From positions 17,250-81,249 of the forward strand of contig NZ_JAJDWC010000119.1 in NCBI RefSeq assembly GCF_022825805.1: a DNA stretch of 64,000 nucleotides. Direction: 5' to 3'. The position numbers and the translations under genes are program-made. The notes below the pieces were generated by a model that was given only the letters and a program-made list of their open reading frames with translations, did not search any database and was not told the DNA's origin. Shown here one piece after another: positions 46,492 to 55,150 of this stretch (the first letter of the stretch is position 1; each line of letters begins with the position of its first letter). The DNA is from Phaeobacter sp. (GTDB lineage: Bacteria; Pseudomonadota; Alphaproteobacteria; Rhodobacterales; Rhodobacteraceae).

Positions 46492-48375
46492 ATGACCACT
46501 GATATTGCGCCGACCACCATTTTGCACGACCTGGGGCTTCCAACCGATGGGCTGACCATGGGAGGTGCAACAGATCTTAACGGTGACGGGCTGACCGATA
46601 TCGTGTTTATCTCCGGCTCCTTTCCTCCAAGCGATCCAATCCCCTCCGATCCGGTCATCCTGATGAACACCGGCAACGGAACCTTCACGCGTCTACCGCT
46701 GTCTTTGGCAGGCGACGGGATGATTCACCCACGCGAACTGGCCTTTGGTGACATCAATGGCGATGGTGACACCGACATCGTGATCATCGGACATGGCTAT
46801 GACACGGAACCCTTCCCCGGTGAGACGAACATGCTGCTTCTGTCCGATGGGAACGGCGGGTTCACCGACGCGCGGGCCAATCTCGGTCAACCAGCTGACT
46901 TCACCCATTCCGTGGCGGTTGCGGATATTGACGGGGACGGCGACCTGGATATTCACATGGGCAACACCTTCGGGCAGCCCGCGCATCCCTCTTATGTTCT
47001 GCTGAATGATGGCAGCGGGAATTTGACCCGGCTGGACATCGATGCCGCGTATTTCGATACCGAGGTCGCGCAGTATATTTCATCCCATCTCGTCGATCTT
47101 GATGCCGATGAGCACATGGATCTGGTCGTTGGTGGCAATGCTGGGACACCGACACGCATTTTCAGCTTTGACCCCGAGCAAAGCAGCTACAGCCTAACGG
47201 CTGAACTGCCAAACGGGCTGTTTGGCGAGCTGACCGTATCGAATGATGTCAAATCTGCCGATCTGAATAATGACGGGCGGCTAGATCTCGTCCTTGCGCA
47301 GACCGACACCGAAGACGATCAAACTGGCTTTCAAGTTCTACTCCAGGGGGCCGACGGGGCATTCTCCGATGCCACCCAAAGCTTCACACAAGGGATTGAA
47401 GAGGGAAACCGCTGGGTTGAATTCTTTGATTTCATGGACGTGAACAATGATGGGCTTATGGACATCGTGACAAACCGCGCCCCGATGAATGGCCCGGTTG
47501 CGTATCTGAACACAGGCGGGCATTTCATCCCGGTCACAGCGGATTATGAAATCGGGTCATCACCTTATCTGTACAACATCCTCGATGCGGAAAACGGAAC
47601 GGTCCATGGCATCAAATTCTATGACGACACCATGGAAATCGCAGAAATCCCACTGTCGTTCTATGGCGCCAATATTTCGGTTCGCAACGAAGCCGGGATC
47701 ACACGTATCGGCACAGAGGCTGGTGACACGATGAATGGCGGCGTTGCACGGGACAGCCTGAATGGTGCTTTAGGAAATGACCGCATTTCAGGCTATTCGG
47801 GGAATGACGCTCTCCGTGGTGGCAGAGGCCTAGACACGCTGTTTGGTGGCGCACAAAACGATACGCTTGATGGGGGTATCGGCCACGATAGGCTGTTCGG
47901 AAACAATGGTCTGGACCTTCTACGCGGCGGATCCGGGAGCGATACCCTAAGCGGCGGCACGGGTCGCGACAAACTGTTTGGAAACCATGGCCGTGATGTG
48001 GTGCGCGCCGGGACCGGAAATGATACCCTCGACGGAGGCGTTGGTCACGACAAACTGTTTGGAGAACGCGGTCAGGACATTCTGCGTGGCGGATCTGGCA
48101 ACGACACTCTCAATGGCGGCGGAGGACGTGACAAGCTGCTTGGCGGCGCAGGAAGCGATACCTTTGTCTTTGGGGCTAACTCAGGCAACGACGTCATCCG
48201 AGACTTTATCGCTGGCGAAGATATGGTTCGCATCATCTCAGGTGCCGCGTCTTTCGATGACCTCACATTCGAAGAGCTCGGCGACGATATCAAAGTCCTG
48301 TTTGGAGACAGCTCGATCCTGTTTCGGTCTTCCGAACTGGACACGATCATGGACGCAGATAACTTCCTGTTCTAG
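46492..48375 (+). CDS. FG-GAP/VCBS repeat protein with RTX C-terminus
   Basis: A 627-residue, very acidic protein. Residues ~1-400 hold several FG-GAP/VCBS repeats marked by DLNGDGLTDIV, DINGDGDTDIV, DIDGDGDLDI, DLNNDGRLDLV and DVNNDGLMDIV. Residues ~415-565 are about 15 RTX nonapeptide repeats (GGxGxDxLx), ending in GAGSDTFVF. The tail FIAGEDMVRI...MDADNFLF is a typical uncleaved type I secretion signal. No N-terminal signal peptide is present, so export by a type I system is expected; none is in the window. A beta-propeller adhesin or enzyme scaffold is plausible. Confidence 0.88.
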   Translation: MTTDIAPTTILHDLGLPTDGLTMGGATDLNGDGLTDIVFISGSFPPSDPIPSDPVILMNTGNGTFTRLPLSLAGDGMIHPRELAFGDINGDGDTDIVIIGHGYDTEPFPGETNMLLLSDGNGGFTDARANLGQPADFTHSVAVADIDGDGDLDIHMGNTFGQPAHPSYVLLNDGSGNLTRLDIDAAYFDTEVAQYISSHLVDLDADEHMDLVVGGNAGTPTRIFSFDPEQSSYSLTAELPNGLFGELTVSNDVKSADLNNDGRLDLVLAQTDTEDDQTGFQVLLQGADGAFSDATQSFTQGIEEGNRWVEFFDFMDVNNDGLMDIVTNRAPMNGPVAYLNTGGHFIPVTADYEIGSSPYLYNILDAENGTVHGIKFYDDTMEIAEIPLSFYGANISVRNEAGITRIGTEAGDTMNGGVARDSLNGALGNDRISGYSGNDALRGGRGLDTLFGGAQNDTLDGGIGHDRLFGNNGLDLLRGGSGSDTLSGGTGRDKLFGNHGRDVVRAGTGNDTLDGGVGHDKLFGERGQDILRGGSGNDTLNGGGGRDKLLGGAGSDTFVFGANSGNDVIRDFIAGEDMVRIISGAASFDDLTFEELGDDIKVLFGDSSILFRSSELDTIMDADNFLF

Positions 48376-48581
48376 GCGAACAGCGCTCCCAAAGCTGCGC
48401 AGCAGTCTGCTCATAGCCCGATGAGGAAACAATGCCTTATGCACGAGCTTACCGTATCAGGCCTTCGCCGCGCGGCTAGCTAACGGGCAAGATGCGAACC
48501 TTGCTGACCTTGGTCCGATTGAACCGAATGGCCGCTCACAGTTCCAGAGCAGTCAGGTGTTTTGACGGAGAGCGCCATGAG

Positions 48582-49430
48582 TCACGCCACGACATTTACA
48601 ACCGTCCCATTGCGCTTGGCGGTGCGCGGTATGAGGATATAGAAGTCGCTTCCGCTCGCGTCCCAGGCTGGGCCAACCTCGACCAAACGGCCAGATGCAA
48701 GGTCATGTGCCACCAGAAACCGGCTTACCAAGGCCACCCCTTGTCCGGCGATCGCAGCATCCACGGCCAGAGACGTTTGGCTCAGATGCAGGTGACGAGG
48801 CGACTGGTCTTGTGTACCCAGATGCGCCAGGTAGCTTGGCCATTGGTCATGAGCGTCATGGACCTTCAGTTGCTTGGCAAGAGTTTCTGGTTCAAGCAAT
48901 GCGCCCCCGTTGTCCGCGAACTGTGGCGCGGCGACTGCGATTAGCGATTGCTTAAACAATAGTGTTGCGTCCAGTGATGCGCCAAATGGTGGTGATCCCT
49001 GGCGGACTGCAAGGTCTATCCCGTCACTGTGGAAGCTGGAAACCCTTTCGGTTGCCATGATCCGCAAATCGACGTCGGGGTGTGCCGCCGCAAAGTCCGG
49101 TAAATTAGGGATCAGCCATTTTGCAGCAAAGGTCGGAGTGACACTGATAAGGACTTTGTTTGGCTCTGGCTTAAGTTCAGATGTAGCGGATCGCAAGTCC
49201 GCGAAGGCGCTCGCGATCCGGTTGTGAAAGCGGCGACCGACCGATGTGAATGCGAGACCCTTGGGAACACGTTCAAACAAGACGACCTCAAGGTGCGCTT
49301 CTAGCTGACGCACCTGTTGCGCAACAGCTCCCTGCGTCACGCCCAATTCATCAGCAGCAGAGCGGAAACTGAGGCGACGGCCTGCTGCATCGAACGCACG
49401 CAAACTGTTGAGCGGGGGAAGTTCAGTCAT
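48582..49430 (-). CDS. LysR family regulator (GcvA-like)
   Basis: A 282-residue LysR protein. MTELPPLNSLRAFDAAGRRLSF opens the winged HTH, with recognition helix VTQGAVAQQVRQLE. The effector domain has ISVTPTFAAKWLIPNL and GIDLAVRQG, as in the GcvA-like group. It is divergent from the SDR gene at 49529, 98 bp apart, and is the likely regulator of that unit. The LysR box was not resolved by eye. Confidence 0.9.
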   Translation of the reverse strand: MTELPPLNSLRAFDAAGRRLSFRSAADELGVTQGAVAQQVRQLEAHLEVVLFERVPKGLAFTSVGRRFHNRIASAFADLRSATSELKPEPNKVLISVTPTFAAKWLIPNLPDFAAAHPDVDLRIMATERVSSFHSDGIDLAVRQGSPPFGASLDATLLFKQSLIAVAAPQFADNGGALLEPETLAKQLKVHDAHDQWPSYLAHLGTQDQSPRHLHLSQTSLAVDAAIAGQGVALVSRFLVAHDLASGRLVEVGPAWDASGSDFYILIPRTAKRNGTVVNVVA

Positions 49431-49528
49431 TCTGCAATAGTAATTCTACTGCCGGTCAACATCAATTCTGAATCGAATTTGGCCAAAAGAATCATCATAC
49501 ATTGTCCAACCAAGAAAGGATGCTCGAT

Positions 49529-50233
49529 ATGACAGTAGAAAAAGTAGCTCTGATCACGGCAGGCGGCAGCGGCATGGGTGCAGATGCAGCACGGAAATTG
49601 GCAGATGATGGGTTCAAAATTGGCATCCTATCTTCGTCCGGCAAGGGTGAGGCGCTTGGCTGCAAACTTGGCGGCTTTGGCGAAACGGGCTCCAATCTTG
49701 ATGCAGACGCGCTGAACGCATTGGTCGAAGGTGCGAAGGAGCGTTGGGGCCGCATCGATGTGTTGGTGGACTCTGCCGACCACGGACCAAAAGGTCCGGT
49801 TCTTGAGATAAGTGACGAGGATTGGCATCAAGGGATGGGAGTTTACCTCATGAACGTGATCCGCCCGACACGTCTTGTCGCACCCACAATGCAGGCAAAT
49901 GGCGGTGGGGCAATCATTAATATCTCGACCTTTGCGGCATTCGAACCCGACCCTCTGTTTCCAACGTCGGGGGTCTTCCGGGCCGGGCTTGCTGCATTCA
50001 CGAAGCTCTATTCGGACAAGTATGCGTCGGACAATATCCGGATGAACAACGTCCTTCCGGGCTTCATCGACAGCTTGCCCGAAACCGAAGACCGCAAGGC
50101 GCGTATTCCCATTGGACGCTACGGTTTTGCTTCCGGAGTTTCGTCCCTCATGTCGTGGCTTTCGTCGGTAGATGGCAGCTACATGACAGGACAAAACCTG
50201 CGTATCGACGGAGGATTGACCCGTGCCGTCTGA
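49529..50233 (+). CDS. SDR-fold protein with atypical active site
   Basis: A 234-residue short-chain dehydrogenase-like protein. The nucleotide loop ITAGGSGMG and the sheet VLVDSADHG replace the usual TGxxxGxG and NNAG. The catalytic region reads NISTFAAF and TSGVFRAGL: aligned to the Ser-Tyr-(x)3-Lys triad these are Thr, Ser and Arg. The C-terminus NVLPGF...MTGQNLRIDGGLTRAV is standard for SDRs. It may be a non-catalytic or altered enzyme. The start MTVEKV has AAGGA upstream. It is divergent from lysR and is followed by a small membrane protein gene. Confidence 0.8.
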   Translation: MTVEKVALITAGGSGMGADAARKLADDGFKIGILSSSGKGEALGCKLGGFGETGSNLDADALNALVEGAKERWGRIDVLVDSADHGPKGPVLEISDEDWHQGMGVYLMNVIRPTRLVAPTMQANGGGAIINISTFAAFEPDPLFPTSGVFRAGLAAFTKLYSDKYASDNIRMNNVLPGFIDSLPETEDRKARIPIGRYGFASGVSSLMSWLSSVDGSYMTGQNLRIDGGLTRAV

Positions 50234-50246
50234 TACCTTGGCACTC

Positions 50247-50474
50247 ATGTCCCAGCGCGAGCGCCTTGTCTTTGCGGTCAAATGGGGGGCATCTGCCATT
50301 CAAATCCTAGGATACACCGCGACTGGGTTTGGCTGGACGCCTTGGAACCTATACTTTTTTCTTGTGGGTGTTCTGGGGTGGTTCGCCGTCGGTGCGCTAT
50401 GGAATGACAAGGCGCTTATGCTCGTTCACCTTGTCGCGCTGGGTGCAATGATTGCTGGTATGGCTAGCAACTGA
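50247..50474 (+). CDS. Small membrane protein (DUF6552-like)
   Basis: A 75-residue protein with two or three hydrophobic helices: FAVKWGASAIQILGYTATGFGW, then NLYFFLVGVLGWFAVGALW and LMLVHLVALGAMIAGMA. The pattern WNxYxFLxGxxGWFxVGxLWND recalls a roseobacter family I know as DUF6552; this label is from memory. A GTG at 50223 overlapping the SDR stop is an alternative start. It is probably co-transcribed with the SDR gene. Function unknown. Confidence 0.65.
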   Translation: MSQRERLVFAVKWGASAIQILGYTATGFGWTPWNLYFFLVGVLGWFAVGALWNDKALMLVHLVALGAMIAGMASN

Positions 50475-50729
50475 TAAGCTCGCGCGGCCGCTCATGCGCT
50501 GCGCAGCACTTGGGAGATCTGGGCTCTAACCAAGATTTAGCCACAACCAGGCGGAACCTTGGCTTTTGCGACAATGATGGCTGCACATCATCCGAAACGC
50601 CGTAGAATCAATCTCTTGGCCAGAACTGTCGATGACAGGCTCCTGTCCACGCTCAACAAGGGTCTTGCTGCATTGGCATTCGACGGCAGTGAGCCCATTG
50701 TTGCCTTTTATTGCATAGTATAGTCGAGA

Positions 50730-51209
50730 TCACCGGCATTCGTTTTCCATCCAGTGATTTACAGAGAAGGCTCGTTCTCCGCCAATGCTCTGAAGTTGAA
50801 CGGTGACTCCACCATCAACTTTGTTGAACCGTGCATCTATCGTCGATATCACCCCGATTCCGGAATCAAGACTACGGATCTGAACCTCGGGCTCGCCAAA
50901 ATCAAGCTGCATTGAAAAAACGAGCGCCGCGAACTCCTCCAGGTCGCCTTCCAGTTTTTCATCGACTGAAGAGACTACCCCGTTGCAAACACCCAGGGAT
51001 AGGTTCGAGCCTTTGACAGTCCATTTTCCTGGCAGGTATTCTGAAGCAGGAACGAGCTCCCATTCCTGTCCGAGCGCATGCTGTTATGCCGCCTCAAATG
51101 AGCTTCCCAACATGAAGCCCCCGAATTCCTTCGGATCGGCAGCATATGCCACAGAGGCAGCAAACACGCAGAATGCGGTCGATAGATAGATCCTTCTGGA
51201 AGAGTTCAT
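50730..51209 (-). pseudogene. Secreted protein gene interrupted by one TAA
   Basis: From ATG 51209 the frame encodes a signal peptide (MNSSRRIYLSTAFCVFAASVAYA), then ADPKEFGGFMLGSSFEAA. A TAA stop follows at codon 42 (51084-51086). The same frame then stays open for 117 more codons to TGA at 50730, with QHALGQEWELVPASEY at its start. GGFMLGSxFExA at the N-terminus is typical of small periplasmic proteins. The parts read as a single 158-codon gene with a nonsense mutation. It could be decay or a sequencing error. The 255 bp before it (50475-50729) hold nothing recognised. Confidence 0.7.
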
Positions 51210-51496
51210 TTGAGTTCTCATTGATTGCCCAGCTTGTCTTAGCAGGACACGGCAGGAATCCAATGACAGCGTTGTCTGCGACCTGTGGATTCGGGTGACA
51301 GATCTCGCGGCAACATGCTTCAACGGCTAGTGTTCACTCCACGCTGAAGGTGCCGGAGCCTGTCTGGTTGTCAGTGACCGCTTTGGGCTCATTCAAATCG
51401 TCCATGCAACTTAGCCAAAATCCGCCGTGCGTACAAAACGGGTCTTTGCTGTGGCTTCGCCAACGACAACTCTGGACGATGGGCTACTCCAGTCAC

Positions 51497-51805
51497 CTAT
51501 TTGGCCGCCTCGACCACTGACACCCAAAGCGCAAGCGCGTTGTTGTCCCTCGTTTGAATTATGCGCTGGTGGAGCTCCTGCTCCCACGGGCCAGACTTTG
51601 CTCTTGCGTTCCGCAATGCTTCCTCAAATGCTTCAACTGCCTGCTCTACCTCCCCCAAGCACCAGAATAGCCTGCACGATCCGCCGTCCAACAACCCCTT
51701 CCCGCGGCTGCAGAACAAGGCGCCCGACAACGCCCAGCAGGATGATCCAAAGCTGCAGGATCGACCAGGTCGCTGGGTTGGTGTCGATTTCAGCCACGAG
51801 ATAGA
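51497..51805 (-). pseudogene. Decayed phage-like fragment with frameshift
   Basis: Two frames appear to be pieces of former genes. One (about 51655-51860) reads GGGLAAITLAPDLIYLVAEI and then TWSILQLWIILLGVVGRLVLQP, a hydrophobic holin-like segment without a start codon. The other (ending at 51497) reads EVEQAVEAFEEALRNARAKS with LHQRIIQTRDNNALALWV. They lie directly after the 51806-52087 gene and are out of frame with each other. A phage-lysis-region remnant is likely but not proven. Confidence 0.4.
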
Positions 51806-52087
51806 TCAGATCCGGAGCCAGCGTAATCGCAGCCAGACCTCCGCCCCAAGTGCCGCCAGGAACGCAGCATAGCCTTCATCAAAACTAGCCTTACCCTGCG
51901 CCACGGCCTGCGCCTGGGTTTCCACCTGCGCTGCAAGGGCATTCAGCTCATCTGCCTGCTGATTGCCCGCCACCGTGCGCGTATTGATCTCACCCAGAAA
52001 CGTATCGACAGCTTCCGAAAAAGCCGCCGCGGGCGCACTGCCGCGATCTGGCACCTTGGTGAAGCTTGGTACTTTTGTGATCGGCAT
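51806..52087 (-). CDS. Phage-tail-like small protein, possibly truncated
   Basis: A 93-residue protein. MPITKVPSFTKVPDRGSAPAAAFSEAVDTFLGEI, with a later LNALAAQVETQAQAVAQG, resembles the N-terminal part of phage tail-fibre-region proteins, which begin with a Pro-rich strand and then an Ala/Val/Asn-rich coil. The last 11 residues (VWLRLRWLRI) look out of frame. A different frame stays open and hydrophobic from ~51860, so a frameshift near 51865 is suspected. The ATG overlaps the upstream stop as TGATG. Confidence 0.45.
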   Translation of the reverse strand: MPITKVPSFTKVPDRGSAPAAAFSEAVDTFLGEINTRTVAGNQQADELNALAAQVETQAQAVAQGKASFDEGYAAFLAALGAEVWLRLRWLRI

Positions 52088-52413
52088 CAGGTCACGCGTT
52101 CTACTTCAAGGAACAGCTTGAAAATGGACCGGGTTTCGTATGGAAAGCCGAAATCACGCGGATAGCCATACGTCGTGGCCCCACCGCGAGAGGGATCCCC
52201 GATGTGGATGCACGGGATATCAGCCACCTCTTCGAGAAAGTCGGCAACATAGTCGTTGTTCCGCGTCTGCACCGCGACCTCGTAACTGACCAGCTTTGCC
52301 TTATCTCTAGGGATGATTTCAAAGCGCCCGAACTGGTCGCGTTCTTTGGTGGAGAGTTCGTTCAAGCGCTTTGATTTGAGCAATACGGTTGGCTTCACGT
52401 TAGGCCGCAGCAT
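52087..52413 (-). CDS. Hypothetical protein, phage-associated
   Basis: A ~108-residue frame. The usable start is ATG 52413, overlapping the preceding frame by 14 bp; a GTG at 52452 is also possible. The sequence LLKSKRLNELSTKERDQFGRF, later FLEEVADIPCIHIGDPSRGG and ETRSIFKLFLEVERV looks like a genuine folded protein. No family recognised. The join with the preceding frame could be a frameshift that split one gene. It is coupled to the next gene by TGATG. Confidence 0.45.
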   Translation of the reverse strand: MLRPNVKPTVLLKSKRLNELSTKERDQFGRFEIIPRDKAKLVSYEVAVQTRNNDYVADFLEEVADIPCIHIGDPSRGGATTYGYPRDFGFPYETRSIFKLFLEVERVT

Positions 52414-52996
52414 TCGCAGCAATGCCAGCAGCAAGCCCGCTGGGGCTACCACCCAACGCCTGAACCGCGCCTGTTACAGCGGCAATCCCCGCGTTGATGC
52501 TGAGCAGCGTGGTATTGCCCCCGAGCGTTTCGGTAACCGGCTGATCCATGGTTGTGCGAATGGTTTCGAGCTCGGTAAGCCATGTCTCGACCCGCTCGGA
52601 AACGATTACATATCGATCGGCGGTCTGGTTCAGCTGAGCCACAGAGTTTTCGATATTGATTGCGGCGACATAATGATCAAGCGCTATCTCCAACGGCTTG
52701 CGCCCATCCTCGATCATCTGATCAAGACGCTGCAATTCCATGCGATGGATACTCTCAGCCATTTCGATTTGGCGCTCCAGCGTTGCCAGCGCAGCTTCAT
52801 TCGCCGTCATTTCAGTTTCTGCTTCGCCAGCGCGGTTAGAAATTATGTTGGAGATCCGATAGTAGTCTGCCAGATAATCAGCGTAGCGAGAGAAACTACC
52901 GGAGTTATCGCCTCCCAAAGCAGATAGGGCATTGGACAGTTTATCGGGCCCACCAATCCGCCTGAAAAACGGTGTGACTGTTGTCCCCGACCCCGA
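52400..52996 (-). pseudogene. 5'-truncated coiled-coil phage-like gene
   Basis: The frame is open from the codon after the iclR stop (52997) and reads FRRIGGPDKLSNALSALGG, then GSFSRYADYLADYYRISN, then a long helical segment with ATLERQIEMAESIHRMELQRLD and VTETLGGNTTLLSINAG. There is no ATG; a TTG at 52918 is the only internal start, and conserved-looking sequence continues upstream of it. The 5' end therefore seems lost at the junction with iclR. Probably a structural protein of a former prophage. Confidence 0.5.
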
Positions 52997-53779
52997 TCAT
53001 TCGGACTGGTTCAGCTCCGACAGCTTTGTGGCCGCGCGTTGCAGGGGGGCGAGGAAGCCGATGATTTGCTCCAGTGAACAGCGCATTACAGGGGCATGTA
53101 CCGAGAGAGTTGCGAGCAACCTGTCTTGGCAGTCCAACACCGGCACCGCGATGGCGGCCATTCCTGCCATGAACTCCTCGTCGTCTTGCGCATAGCCGCG
53201 CGCGCGGGTCTGGACCAGTTCATGGCGCAATGCATCCGGGTCCGTTGTTGTTCGCTCTGTCAGCTTATCCAGCGGCTTGGCCGACAAGACGGCGTTCAGC
53301 GGTGCAGCGCGCAAAGACGATAGGTACATCTTGCCACTCGCCGTGCAATGAAACGGCACCTGGGTGCCGATGGGCAACTGAATGCGCAGGGGCCATTTGG
53401 TTTCCACCCGGTCCAGATAGGTCATGCCCTCGCGGTCGGGGGTGGCCAGATTGATGGTTTCGCCGATTTCTTCGGCAGCGGCCTTCATAATCGCCAGGCG
53501 CGCGGTGCGGATCCGCTCCGATGACATGGTGTTCACAGCCAGGGTGCGCAGACGATCTCCCGGCCCAAACGAGCGGCCATCCAGATCGCGTTGCAAAAAC
53601 CCTTCGGCCTCCGCGGTTTGCAGAAGCCGATGAATGGTTGCTTTGGGCAGGCCGATGGTGTCGATCAGATCTGTTGGCTTCACCGACACCCCCAGCCGCG
53701 CCACCTCCTCCAAGATCCGCAACAGCCGAAGGTTGGTTGGGATCTGGTTGTCTTTGGACAGTGGCGCGTCAGCGGGCAT
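52997..53779 (-). CDS. IclR family transcriptional regulator
   Basis: A 260-residue IclR protein. The HTH at ~20-75 includes LRILEEVARLGVSVKPTDLIDTIGLPKATIHRLLQTAEAEGFL. The effector domain includes LPIGTQVPFHCTASGKMYLSSL and RARGYAQDDEEFMAGMAAIAVPV. It is 12 bp downstream of the TRAP large-subunit gene, so it is the last gene of dctP-dctQ-dctM-iclR. It may control this transport unit and the divergent GMC gene through the palindromes at 57371-57397. Confidence 0.92.
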   Translation of the reverse strand: MPADAPLSKDNQIPTNLRLLRILEEVARLGVSVKPTDLIDTIGLPKATIHRLLQTAEAEGFLQRDLDGRSFGPGDRLRTLAVNTMSSERIRTARLAIMKAAAEEIGETINLATPDREGMTYLDRVETKWPLRIQLPIGTQVPFHCTASGKMYLSSLRAAPLNAVLSAKPLDKLTERTTTDPDALRHELVQTRARGYAQDDEEFMAGMAAIAVPVLDCQDRLLATLSVHAPVMRCSLEQIIGFLAPLQRAATKLSELNQSE

Positions 53780-53791
53780 CGGGTCTCATTT

Positions 53792-55150
53792 CTATCTGTT
53801 CGGCAGCAAGATCAGCGCCAAGTCCGGTACAAGTGACACCAGCACCCAAACGGAGATCAGAGCAGCAAGATAGGGGACCGTATAGCGAAGCAGCCTGAAA
53901 TAGGGAACTCCTGTCACGCCAGAAGCCACATAGAGATTCAATCCATAAGGCGGGGTGATGAAACCGATGGAGGCCCCTATCAGGAAAATCACCGAAAAGT
54001 GGATCGGATCAATGCCAACGGAGGCCGCGATCGGCGCCAAGATAGGTGCCAGAATGATGGTCACCGGCAGGCTTTCCAGCACCATGCCCGAGAAGAAGAC
54101 GATCACCATGGAGGTGAACAACACCGCATGATAGCCGCCCATGGAGGTGACAAAATCGCCGATGGTCTGCTGCGCACCGAGCAGGGACAGGATCTGCTGC
54201 ATCACCACAGACACGGCGATCAGTGGCGCCAGGATCCCGCTGATTTGGGCAGAGCGGACCACAATTGATGGGATTTCCGGCAACGTGAATCCCTCGACTG
54301 CGAACATCTCGGCATAGCTTTTGTCGGCCAGCGGTTTGGTACGATCCGCACCCATCATCTTGTTGATCGGATAGCTGACAAGACCTGCAAAGATGCAAAA
54401 TCCAACCGTCACACCCGCAGCTTCAGTGGGCGAAAACTTACCCGTGTAAATTCCCCAAAGCACCAGTCCGATGGCGAAAAACCCAAGCCACGCGCCAAAA
54501 GCGGTCTTCAACACGCGGTTCAGCTGCAGCGGGATGAGATAACCCCAACCGTTGATGCGGCAGATGATCCAGCAGGCCAGCTGCATGCCGACAACCATCA
54601 AAGCGCCCGGCAGGATCCCCGCAACAAAAAGGTCCGAAATCGGCAGGTTCATCAAAAACCCATAGACGATAAAGATGATCGACGGAGGAATGATGATTCC
54701 GACAGTCCCACCTGCGGCCGCTGTGGCCGCAGAGAAACGCTCGTCATAGCCGCCTTTGACCATTTCGGGGTGGAGCATGGATCCGATGGTGGCCGTGGTG
54801 GCCGAGTTTGAGCCGGAGATCGCGGCAAACAGACCGCACGCCCCCAGGGAGGCCATGGCAAGACCGCCGCGAAGCCACCCCAAACAGGCATAGGCAAAAT
54901 CGGACAGGCGTTTGGCGATCCCTGATTTGTTGATCAGATCGCCAGTCAGAATGAACAAGGGCATCGCCATCAGGGCAAAGCCATCCTTGAACACATTCAG
55001 CATTTCAGCGCCGGTGTTGTCGAGCGTCAGATCGAGGACAAAACTGCAGCCCACGACCCAGTAGAAAATAATCAAAAGAACCGGTGTGCCCATCATGAAC
55101 AGAAACGTCACCGCCAGCGAGATCACCGTGATCCAGGTTGCATCGGTCAT
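53792..55150 (-). CDS. TRAP transporter large permease (DctM)
   Basis: A 452-residue protein with about 12 helices. Conserved TRAP-M segments are FLMMGTPVLLIIFYWVVG, MPLFILTGDLINKSGIAKRL, LGACGLFAAISGSNSATTATIGS and FLIGASIGFITPPYGLNLYVASG. It carries solute across the inner membrane with Na+. The start ATG overlaps the small-permease stop (TGATG). The solute is unknown. Confidence 0.94.
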   Translation of the reverse strand: MTDATWITVISLAVTFLFMMGTPVLLIIFYWVVGCSFVLDLTLDNTGAEMLNVFKDGFALMAMPLFILTGDLINKSGIAKRLSDFAYACLGWLRGGLAMASLGACGLFAAISGSNSATTATIGSMLHPEMVKGGYDERFSAATAAAGGTVGIIIPPSIIFIVYGFLMNLPISDLFVAGILPGALMVVGMQLACWIICRINGWGYLIPLQLNRVLKTAFGAWLGFFAIGLVLWGIYTGKFSPTEAAGVTVGFCIFAGLVSYPINKMMGADRTKPLADKSYAEMFAVEGFTLPEIPSIVVRSAQISGILAPLIAVSVVMQQILSLLGAQQTIGDFVTSMGGYHAVLFTSMVIVFFSGMVLESLPVTIILAPILAPIAASVGIDPIHFSVIFLIGASIGFITPPYGLNLYVASGVTGVPYFRLLRYTVPYLAALISVWVLVSLVPDLALILLPNR

